Below, piece after piece: positions 1-6,115 of a DNA stretch of 6,205 nt. The notes under the pieces were generated by a model. It had not been told where the DNA came from. It searched no databases and saw only the letters and a list, made by a program, of their open reading frames with translations. The translations under genes and the position numbers were made by a program. Position 1 is the stretch's first letter; each line of letters opens with the position of its first letter. Origin of the DNA: Phycisphaerales bacterium (GTDB lineage: Bacteria > Planctomycetota > Phycisphaerae > Phycisphaerales > Phycisphaeraceae); contig JAAUTM010000094.1 in assembly GCA_012031455.1 (NCBI GenBank), positions 1-6,205 of the forward strand, read 5' to 3'.

Positions 1-681
1 CGAACGTCGGTGGTGCATCACGACCGGGGCTCTATCGTCACCGAACAATATCGCGCGGTGCGTACGCAGATTCTGGCACGTTGCAAAAACCGCAGGTTGC
101 AGATTCATGTACTGACCTCCGCTGCACCTGGCGAAGGAAAAACCATCAGCACCCTGAATCTGGGCATGGCCTTTTCCGAAATCCGCAACCAGAAAACCCT
201 GCTTCTGGAAGCCGACCTGCGCAGGCCCACCTTTGCGACTTACTTTGGGCGTCCCAGCAATCCGGGTTTGACTGAGTATCTTCGTCATCAAACCGATGAC
301 ATTGATGCCATCGTCCATGACACGGTTTATGACAATCTGCAATACATCGCTGCGGGCGAAGGCGACCCGATGAAGTCCACCGAACTGCTCTCCTCACCCC
401 GGATGTTGCAGCTGCTGGATCGGCTGCGCGACCGCTACGATTTTATCTTCATCGATACCCCGCCAGTGGTGACGGTGACCGATCCGTGCATCCTTGGCTC
501 GATTGCCGACCAGACCATTCTGGTCGTGCGTTTGAATAAAACGGCTTCACAGGTGGTCGACCGTGCCAAGCGCTTGCTTCGTGCCAGCAACTGCGAGGTA
601 GCCGGGGTCATTCTCACCCACCTGAGCCCTGATTTATCGCGTTATGGTTATCGTTACACTTATGGGTACACCAGTAAGTAA
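1..681 (+). CDS. Bacterial tyrosine kinase (BY-kinase, Wzc/CpsD type), C-terminal part, 5' end outside window
   Basis: This is a cytoplasmic P-loop tyrosine autokinase domain that controls polymerisation and export of exopolysaccharide or capsule. The frame is open to base 1, so the GTG at 10 is probably not the true start. Numbering from that GTG, the family's EX2RX2R oligomerisation motif is E12/R15/R18. Walker A is APGEGKT at 39-45, Walker A' is LLLEADLRRP at 64-73, and Walker B is FIFIDTPP at 145-152. The C-terminus carries five alternating tyrosines (Y212, 214, 216, 218, 220), the expected autophosphorylation cluster. All catalytic motifs are intact. Whether a Wzz-like membrane domain is fused upstream, as in Wzc, or the kinase is separate, as in CpsD, cannot be seen. 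The protease gene follows after a short gap, suggesting co-transcription. The family call is firm; the polymer it serves is inferred from the rhamnose genes downstream. Confidence 0.93.
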   Translation, partial: RTSVVHHDRGSIVTEQYRAVRTQILARCKNRRLQIHVLTSAAPGEGKTISTLNLGMAFSEIRNQKTLLLEADLRRPTFATYFGRPSNPGLTEYLRHQTDDIDAIVHDTVYDNLQYIAAGEGDPMKSTELLSSPRMLQLLDRLRDRYDFIFIDTPPVVTVTDPCILGSIADQTILVVRLNKTASQVVDRAKRLLRASNCEVAGVILTHLSPDLSRYGYRYTYGYTSK

Positions 682-695
682 ACCCTGGCACCCAT

Positions 696-700
696 GAGGA
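696..700 (+). promoter_or_regulatory. Candidate Shine-Dalgarno GAGGA deciding a TTG start at 709
   Basis: GAGGA ends 8 bases before a TTG at 709 in the frame of the protease gene. The ATG at 694 lies in the same frame but has no purine-rich site before it. The rml genes downstream also have a G-rich site 8 bases before the start, so TTG 709 is the preferred start. This is inference from spacing only. Confidence 0.45.
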
Positions 701-708
701 ACGGTCGC

Positions 709-1679
709 TTGGTCGATACGTCCACACCAACTCCTGCGTTGTCTCCCTCAACCACTCCCGCCTGGTTGCAGGGCATTGATGCCTGGATGGCTCAACATCC
801 ATGGCACCCGCGACTCACACCTTATGCGGTGTATGGCGGGTTTCTGCTTTTGGTGGGCTTGGCGCGTGAGCATGCCCCCTGCTCTACCCGGTTTTGTATG
901 TTCTGCAATGTGCCACGGTCTGCGCGCTGCTGTGGCGCTATCGCCGATTGATGCCTGAACTGAATTTCAAGTTTCACTGGCTGGCCGTGCCGGTGGGTGT
1001 GGTGGTGTTCGTCGGCTGGGTCTGGCTGGGCATGATCTTTACTTACCTCTTTCATGAACCATCGGCCTCATCGGCCCCGGTACAACCTGACCCCGGGCTG
1101 CCTTCGATCACTTTTCTAGTCACATGGATGATCGACCCGGCCCAATCCCTCCTGCCCGCTGCCTGGGCAGGTGAGAAGGAACCCACTTTCTTTGACACCC
1201 TGCCTGCAGCCTATGCCTGGTTGACCATGGCCCTGCGGCTGCTGGGCATGGCCATCGTGGTGCCATTGTTTGAAGAACTGTTCATGCGCTCGCTGCTGTT
1301 GCGCAGCTTCCTGCATGCCCGGCCCACCGCCATCGGCATGGTGCAGGTGCTTTATGACCTGCCCCTGGTCGGCGATCTGATCGAACGCACCGGTCTGGGG
1401 CAGAAAGCCCATCAGCATGGCCCGATCTTTGGCCAGCAGTTTATGAAAAACCCCCTGGGGCAACTGACGTTTTTCGGAGTGATGGTGTCGTCGGTGCTTT
1501 TCATGCTTGGCCACCTGCCCCGTGACTGGGCGGGTTGCATTCTTTGCGGGGTGCTTTACTGCCTGCTGCTGCGAGCCACCCGTGACAAAGGGCTGGGGCC
1601 GGTGATCTGGGCGCATGGCATCACCAACGCCTTGCTCTGGGCTTACACCCTGCACACCGACGATTGGCAGTTTTTATAA
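709..1679 (+). CDS. CPBP/CAAX-type intramembrane metalloprotease, frame broken by an apparent missing base at 875-879
   Basis: This is a polytopic membrane protein of the CPBP (Abi/CAAX protease) family. All three family motifs are present: EExxxR at 1272-1289 (EELFMR), FxxxH at 1500-1514 (FMLGH) and HxxxN at 1614-1628 (HGITN). The metal/catalytic residues look intact. About seven or eight hydrophobic segments can be seen. The N-terminal layout (a helix, then a segment beginning LYPVLYV and a basic RYRR stretch) resembles the CAAX-protease-related proteins linked to exosortase/PEP-CTERM loci; that subfamily call is from memory. The first frame (start 694 or 709) ends at 951, while the rest is read in another frame that is open from 870. 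One extra C in the C5 run at 875-879 joins them as HAP-LLYP and gives about 323-328 residues. The long loops around the active site are unusual. The substrate is unknown. The TTG at 709 is preferred over the ATG at 694 because of the ribosome site before it. Confidence 0.85.
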
Positions 1680-1865
1680 AACCTTGCTCGCCCGGCTTGC
1701 CAGGCACCATACGGATTCATACAGGGATGACATCCAATTTAAACATTCCGGGTCAGTGCGGATGGGGTAAGATGAGGCCCGGTTAACGCTTGAGTGATAG
1801 GTCCACCCTGACGCATCAGGCTGGCCACCGACGATCGAACTTTTCAATACTTTGGGGTAATAGCG
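1680..1865 (+). other. Intergenic gap before the rml operon, likely holding its promoter
   Basis: This 186-base stretch is the longest gap between genes in the window and precedes rmlA, so it is the natural place for the operon promoter. I found no convincing -35/-10 pair and no hairpin followed by a T-run. A weak direct repeat (CATACGGAT at 1708-1716 and CATACAGGGAT at 1718-1728) is spaced about one helical turn apart and may be chance. The only site I would rely on is GGGG at 1854-1857, 8 bases before the rmlA ATG, as its ribosome binding site. Confidence 0.4.
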
Positions 1866-2752
1866 ATGAAGGGCATCATACTGGCAGGGGGTCTTGGTAC
1901 CCGGCTATATCCGCTGACCAGGGCAGTGAGCAAGCAATTGCTGCCGGTCTACAACAAACCCATGGTGATGTACCCGCTGTCGGTGTTGATGCTGGCGGGC
2001 ATCCGTGAGGTTTTGGTCATCAGCACGGCAACCGATTTGCCTCTGTTTGAACGGCTGCTGCGGGATGGCTCGCAATGGGGCATGAGCTTCCGCTATGTGG
2101 TGCAACCCGAACCCAAGGGACTGGCGCAGGCTTTTCTGCTGGATAAGTCGTTCCTCGCTGGCGAACCTTGCTGCCTGATATTGGGTGACAACATTTTTTA
2201 CGGGGCTGGCCTGCGCAACAGTTGCAGGAAGCAGCCAGACTCGATCAGGGGGCGATGATCTTCGGCTACCCGGTCAAGGACCCGGAGCGTTACGGCGTGG
2301 TGGAGTTTGATAAAACCGGTCGGGTGATATCCATCGAAGAAAAACCCGCCAAACCCAAGAGCCACTTCGCTGTGCCGGGCTTGTACTTTTATGACAAAAA
2401 TGTGGTGACCCTGGCGGAGAACCTCAAACCCTCGCCGCGTGGTGAACTGGAGATCACCGACCTCAATCGGGTGTACCTGAATCAGCAGAGTTTGCGGGTG
2501 CAGCTTTGGGGCCGGGGCATTGCCTGGCTGGATGCCGGCACGCACGAATCGCTGCTTCAGGCTCAGGTGTTTGTGCAGGCCATTGAAGAACGACAAGGGG
2601 TGATGATCGCCTGCGTGGAGGAAATCGCCTGGCGCATGGGTTTCATCGACAGCGAACAACTGGCCCGGCTGGCGCACGAAATGCGCAGCAACAGTTATGG
2701 GCAATACCTGGATCGACTCCGCCTTGAAGACCCCACGGAGCCTTGGCTGTGA
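1866..2752 (+). CDS. rmlA: Glucose-1-phosphate thymidylyltransferase RmlA, frame broken by an apparent missing base near 2214-2220
   Basis: RmlA makes dTDP-glucose and pyrophosphate from dTTP and glucose-1-phosphate, the first step to dTDP-L-rhamnose. The N-terminal fragment shows the nucleotide-binding [11 protein letters not shown] at residues 8-18, [11 protein letters not shown] at 22-32 and LGDNIFYG with the metal-binding D108. The usual D in VYDKP is N30 here, a change I do not expect to abolish activity. The second fragment has [15 protein letters not shown], the EKP motif, [21 protein letters not shown] and the late EERQG...[11 protein letters not shown] block. The first frame runs on to a stop at 2256-2258. 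The conserved sequence moves to the frame that reads QLQEAARL from 2219. One added base between about 2214 and 2220 gives 295 residues, close to the 293 of E. coli RmlA, so nothing else is missing. GGGG lies 8 bases before the ATG. The stop overlaps the rmlC start. Confidence 0.93.
2737..2740 (+). promoter_or_regulatory. Shine-Dalgarno GGAG fixing the rmlC start at GTG 2749
   Basis: GGAG inside the end of rmlA lies exactly 8 bases before GTG 2749. The upstream in-frame TTG at 2743 would be only 2 bases away, too close to use this site. GTG 2749 also forms a GTGA overlap with the rmlA stop, typical of translational coupling. Confidence 0.6.
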
Positions 2753-3249
2753 CCCTGAAAATTCAAAATCCGCGCACCCTCACTTGCAGTTTGCCTGAAG
2801 CACACACCCTGGCAATTAAAGAGTGTGAACCGGTGTTTGTGCCGGTGTCTTATTTTGCCGACGACCGGGGCTGGTCCCTGATGAATCTGTTCACCCGGAC
2901 GCTCAGTGTGGAGGGGCAGGTGAATTATTCGGTGATGTATCCGGGTGTCGTCAAAGCCTGGCATCGTCATCAGAAACAGACCGACTTCTGGCTGTGCCTG
3001 CATGGTCACTTAAAAACCGGGGTGTACCGGGAAACGGATGGGCAATGCTGGCTCAAGGTGATCGGTGAAAAGCAACCGGGCGTACTCATGATTCCGCCTA
3101 CGCTCTGGCACGGGGCTGCCACCGTGGGGGATACTCAGGCTGGGCTTTTGTATTACGTGACCCATGCCTACGACCCCCGGCAACCGGACGAAGAACGCAG
3201 GGCTTACGACAGTGTCACCGGGTTCCCCTGGGGTGTGCGTCATGGTTAA
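2749..3249 (+). CDS. rmlC: dTDP-4-dehydrorhamnose 3,5-epimerase family protein (divergent RmlC, cupin fold)
   Basis: By position this is the epimerase that converts dTDP-4-dehydro-6-deoxyglucose to dTDP-4-dehydro-L-rhamnose. The protein has 166 residues, somewhat short against about 180-185 for classical RmlC. Family marks are FADDRGW at 36-42, [16 protein letters not shown] at 57-72 (the classical form reads GVLRGLHYQ), [15 protein letters not shown] at 113-127 (classical IPxGFAHGF) and YYVTHAYDP at 135-143. It differs from textbook RmlC in having an H72-x-H74 pair followed by QKQTDFW, a pattern that resembles a metal-binding cupin motif. The lysine usually found after the first histidine (KLV in classical enzymes) is not evident. 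It is therefore a divergent clade member, and its exact reaction rests on the operon context. It overlaps rmlA by four bases and rmlD by eight. Confidence 0.85.
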   Translation: MTLKIQNPRTLTCSLPEAHTLAIKECEPVFVPVSYFADDRGWSLMNLFTRTLSVEGQVNYSVMYPGVVKAWHRHQKQTDFWLCLHGHLKTGVYRETDGQCWLKVIGEKQPGVLMIPPTLWHGAATVGDTQAGLLYYVTHAYDPRQPDEERRAYDSVTGFPWGVRHG

Positions 3250-4139
3250 GGGAAATATTCTGCTCATCGGTGCTTCGGGGATGCTTGCCCGAGCCTTGCA
3301 GCAAGCAATGGATGCACAGGGGCTGGCTCATCTGGATGTGGATTACCCGCAACTGGACCTTGCCAATCCACAGAGCATCGCCGCACACGTCACCGGTGAA
3401 CATGCCATCGTGATCAACGCTGCTGCCTGGACGGATGTGGATGGGGCTGAGGACCCTGCAAAGTACCCCCTCGCTGAGTCGGTCAATGGCACGGGTGTGG
3501 GGGAGCTTGCCCTTTGCTGCAGGCGGGTGGGCGCGATGCTGGTGCATTACAGCACGGATTACGTTTTCAATGGACAGGCCAGCGAACCCTACCGCGTCGA
3601 TCAGCCTCATGACCCGATCAATGCCTATGGCCGGAGCAAGGCTTTGGGCGAGCGGTTATTGGTGGAATCCGGCTGCCAGCACCTGCTGATTCGCACCAGC
3701 TGGTTGTACGCCCCCTGGGGTAAAAACTTTGTCCGCACTATTCATGATTTGGCACGCAGCAAACCCATGCTTCAGGTGGTCAATGACCAGCATGGCCGGC
3801 CCACCAGCGCCCAGCACCTGGCGCATGCCACGCTCGGGTTGCTATCACAAAACATCACCGGCTGCTGGCATGTAACCGATGGGGGGGCAATGCAGCTGGT
3901 TTGACTTCGCAACTGCAATTGCCGGGTTTGTGCAGCAAAAATATGGCTCAGCCGCCCGCATCGAACCTTGCAGCTCGGCCCAATACCCGCGCCCTGCCCA
4001 GCGACCGGCTTACAGTGTGCTCGATGTTGCCGCGACCATCGAGCAATTAGGCCCCCTGCCCGATTGGCGCCACAATCTGCAACAGGTGCTCGAAACATTG
4101 GAACCCCATGCTGCTGCCGGTTCCGCTGCCCCGCGCTGA
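3242..4139 (+). CDS. rmlD: dTDP-4-dehydrorhamnose reductase RmlD, frame broken by an apparent extra G in the G7 run 3881-3887
   Basis: RmlD is the NAD(P)H-dependent short-chain reductase that performs the last step to dTDP-L-rhamnose. It starts at ATG 3242, inside the last codons of rmlC, with GGGG 8 bases upstream. The dinucleotide-binding motif is GASGMLARAL at residues 10-19; the third glycine of the usual GxxGxLG is alanine here. Next come VINAAAWTDVDGAED at 57-71, STDYVFNG at 104-111 and the catalytic YGRSK with Y129 and K133. RTSWLYAPWGKNFVRTI (151-167) and NDQHGRPTSAQHLA (181-194) follow. The frame stops at 3902-3904 just after VTDGG, while the expected continuation QCSWFDFATAI is in another frame. 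Removing one G from 3881-3887 joins them as VTDGGQCSW and gives 298 residues, matching the 299 of E. coli RmlD. The C-terminal part ends at 4139, 25 bases before rmlB. Confidence 0.92.
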
Positions 4140-4164
4140 AAAATACCTCCACGGAGATTGCCCC

Positions 4165-5211
4165 ATGCCCAAGTTACTGCTCACCGGCGGATGCGGATTC
4201 ATCGGTTCCAACTTCGTACGCTTTGCCCTGCATCGCGATCCCTCGCTGCACATTGTCAACCTCGATGCCCTCACTTACTCGGGCAACCCCGACAATCTGG
4301 CGGATCTTGCCGATGATGCCCGGCTGGCGGACCGATACACCTTCGTACATGGCAGCATTCTCGATGCTGCTCTGCTGGAAAAGCTGCTGGTCGGTTGCGA
4401 TGCGGTGGTGCATATGGCAGCCGAGAGTCATGTGGATCGCTCGATCCTCGACAGTCGGCCGTTCATCGAAACCAATGTACTGGGCACGCAGACCCTGCTT
4501 GATGCCATTCGCCGGGTGAGCAAAGCCGGGGCATTTGGCGGCCGCTTGGTGCATGTCAGCACCGATGAGGTTTATGGCTCGCTCCCGCTGGATCAGCCTG
4601 ACCTCAAGTTCACCGAAACCACCCCGATCACCGCCAACAGTCCCTACTCGGCGAGCAAAGCCGCCAGTGATCTGCTGGTGCAGGCCTATCATCACACCTT
4701 CGGCTTAAACATCTGCATCACCCGCTGCTCCAACAACTTTGGCCCCTACCAGTTCCCCGAAAAAGTCATTCCCCTGTTTGTCACCAACCTGATTGAAAAT
4801 AAAAGAGTCGCTCTCTATGGCGATGGGAAAAACGTGCGCGACTGGCTGCATGTCGATGACCATTGCGAAGCAATTCTGACGGTGCTGGAAAAAGGGCGCA
4901 GTGGCGAGGTGTACAACATCGGTGGCAACAACGAGCGATCCAACCTTGAACTTACCCACGCGATTTTGAACATCATGGGCAAGGGGTTGGACATGATTCA
5001 ACCGGTGACCGATCGGCTGGGCCACGATCGAAGATATGCGATTGATCCCACTAAAATCCAGCATGAACTGGGCTGGCAACCCTCGCGCAGCAACTGGCCG
5101 GGGGCGCTGGAAGCTACTGTTCGCTGGTACGTGGATCACCCCCTGTGGTGGCAACGGGTCAAATCCGGGGCGTATCGGCAATACTATCAGCAGCAATACG
5201 AGGCCAGATGA
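4165..5211 (+). CDS. rmlB: dTDP-glucose 4,6-dehydratase RmlB
   Basis: RmlB is the NAD+-dependent extended short-chain dehydrogenase that turns dTDP-glucose into dTDP-4-dehydro-6-deoxyglucose, the second step of the pathway. The product has 348 residues, a normal length, and its frame is uninterrupted. Visible motifs are TGGCGFIGSNF at 7-17 (dinucleotide binding), YSGNPDNL at 38-45, MAAESHVDRSI at 84-94, catalytic T133-D134-E135 in STDEVYGS, and Y161-x3-K165 in YSASKAASD. The RCSNNFGPYQFPEKVIP block is at 187-203 and YGDGKNVRDWLHVDD at 218-232. ATG 4165 is chosen because it directly precedes the Rossmann motif and has GGAG (4153-4156) 8 bases upstream; the ATG at 4108 would overlap rmlD. It is the last gene of the rml set and the only enzyme of the four besides RmlC with no frame damage. 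Confidence 0.97.
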   Translation: MPKLLLTGGCGFIGSNFVRFALHRDPSLHIVNLDALTYSGNPDNLADLADDARLADRYTFVHGSILDAALLEKLLVGCDAVVHMAAESHVDRSILDSRPFIETNVLGTQTLLDAIRRVSKAGAFGGRLVHVSTDEVYGSLPLDQPDLKFTETTPITANSPYSASKAASDLLVQAYHHTFGLNICITRCSNNFGPYQFPEKVIPLFVTNLIENKRVALYGDGKNVRDWLHVDDHCEAILTVLEKGRSGEVYNIGGNNERSNLELTHAILNIMGKGLDMIQPVTDRLGHDRRYAIDPTKIQHELGWQPSRSNWPGALEATVRWYVDHPLWWQRVKSGAYRQYYQQQYEAR

Positions 5212-5262
5212 GACGGAAATGCAAACCTGCGCGATGAGCCGCAAGTTGGCTGATGCAGCAAA

Positions 5263-5292
5263 CAAGTGACACCCTCGGATCGCTGACACTTG
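5263..5292 (+). repeat. Short inverted repeat at the rdgB start
   Basis: CAAGTG (5263-5268) and CACTTG (5287-5292) are perfect inverted copies separated by 18 bases, with only two more scattered pairs inside. The 3' arm contains the possible TTG start codon at 5290. No T-run follows, so it is not a clear intrinsic terminator for rmlB. It might affect translation starting at 5290, but a six-base arm can easily arise by chance. Confidence 0.2.
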
Positions 5293-5998
5293 CAGGAAAC
5301 ATTGAACATCGTGGTGGCATCGGGCAACCCGCACAAGGTGGAGGAAATCCGCGCGGTGTGTGAGCAGTGCGCTGCACAAGCGGGGAACTGCTATGCCGAT
5401 GGCAAAGCACTGGCTGGCCTGCGCTGGTTGTCATTGCAGGAACTGGGGGGACAGTACCCCGAAGCGGTGGAGGATGGCCCAACCTTTGAAAGCAACGCCA
5501 TCAAAAAAAGCGCTGCACTACGCGAAGCTGACCGGGCAGATGGTGCTGGCCGATGACAGCGGGTTGGAAGTCGATGCGCTGGGGGGTAGGCCGGGGGTGT
5601 ATAGCGCTCGTTATGCAGGGGTGGATGGCCCACGAGCCAAGGTGGATTTGGAGAACAACAAAAAATTGCTGCGGGAACTCAAGGGCGTGCCGATGGAGCA
5701 GCGCAGCGCACGCTTCGTTTGCACCATGGCATTGGTACGGGATACGGCAGTGCTGACCACGGTACGCGGCTCGGTGGAGGGACGCATGCTTTTGCCGGAG
5801 CAATGCGCCAAACCTGATGAACCCTGGCGGGGCAGAGGCAGCAACGGTTTTGGCTATGATCCCCTGTTCTTTCACCCCGAAAGCGGCTGCACCACCGCGG
5901 AACTGGACCCGCAGGCAAAAAACGCCATCAGCCACCGTGGCCGGGCGACGCGCTTGCTCTGGTCGGAATTGTTGCGACTGTTTCCAGCATCATCATGA
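5290..5998 (+). CDS. rdgB: XTP/dITP diphosphatase (RdgB/HAM1 family), frame broken by an apparent extra A in the A7 run 5503-5509
   Basis: RdgB hydrolyses XTP, ITP and dITP to the monophosphates and pyrophosphate, keeping deaminated purines out of DNA and RNA. There is no in-frame ATG after the stop at 5284-5286, so the start is TTG 5290 (CGGA 10 bases upstream) or TTG 5302 (AGGA only 4 bases away). Numbering from 5290, the first motif is ASGNPHKVEEIR at 10-21. After TFESNAIKK (65-73) the frame runs out at a stop at 5554-5556. The conserved ALHYAKLTGQMVLADDSGLE is in another frame. Dropping one A from 5503-5509 joins them and puts the catalytic pair at D88-D89, followed by VDALGGRPGVYSARYAG, NGFGYDPLFF and AISHRGRA. 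The product is about 235 residues against 197 in E. coli. About 20 extra residues precede the catalytic pair and the rest lie after it. It is not a polysaccharide gene and may merely be a neighbour. Confidence 0.92.
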
Positions 5999-6105
5999 AC
6001 TCAATCAAGGTCGGTGGCTCAGCGTTTATGACCATCCAACAGCAAGTCTGCAGCCCGTTGCGTCGATATATCAAAGTTCTTGTCGCATTGTTAACTACGC
6101 TCTGA
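5995..6105 (+). CDS. Doubtful 36-codon ORF overlapping the rdgB stop
   Basis: An ATG at 5995 overlaps the rdgB stop as ATGA and opens a 36-codon frame ending in TGA at 6103-6105. A second in-frame ATG at 6028 has GGTGG (6013-6017) 10 bases before it. The product ends in a hydrophobic stretch, YIKVLVALLTTL, after a basic RR pair. I recognise no family. The coupled start is the only positive sign, and an ORF this short may well be chance or the leader of the next gene. Confidence 0.2.
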   Translation: MNSIKVGGSAFMTIQQQVCSPLRRYIKVLVALLTTL

Positions 6106-6115
6106 TCGGATCAAC

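Noticed and set aside
1116..1655. 179-codon open frame on the minus strand
   Set aside because: It lies wholly antisense to the protease, whose frame has all three family motifs; the minus-strand product is rich in Q, H and G with no recognisable domain, as expected of a shadow frame.
1697..1725. Possible promoter, TTGCCA with a TACAGG-like -10 box
   Set aside because: The -10 match is poor, and similar matches occur by chance in a stretch of this length; not strong enough to list.
1708..1728. Direct repeat CATACGGAT / CATACAGGGAT
   Set aside because: Only two imperfect short copies with an internal length difference; could be an operator but chance is as likely.
1790..2008. 72-codon open frame upstream of and overlapping rmlA
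   Set aside because: TTG start with no ribosome site, overlaps the well-supported rmlA N-terminus in another frame, and no recognisable domain.
2198..2704. 168-codon open frame on the minus strand
   Set aside because: It is antisense to the C-terminal half of rmlA, where the plus-strand motifs are unmistakable.
3968..4519. 183-codon plus-strand open frame spanning the rmlD/rmlB junction
   Set aside because: It is out of frame with both genes; its product is dominated by P, C, S and W in an unstructured pattern, and both true frames carry family motifs there.
4705..5379. 224-codon open frame on the minus strand
   Set aside because: It is antisense to the certain rmlB gene and runs past it; no recognisable motif or domain.
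5503..5510. Programmed -1 ribosomal frameshift signal A AAA AAG in rdgB
   Set aside because: The codon phase is wrong for the canonical heptamer (codons read AAA AAA AGC) and the needed shift is +1; the family is not known to use frameshifting.
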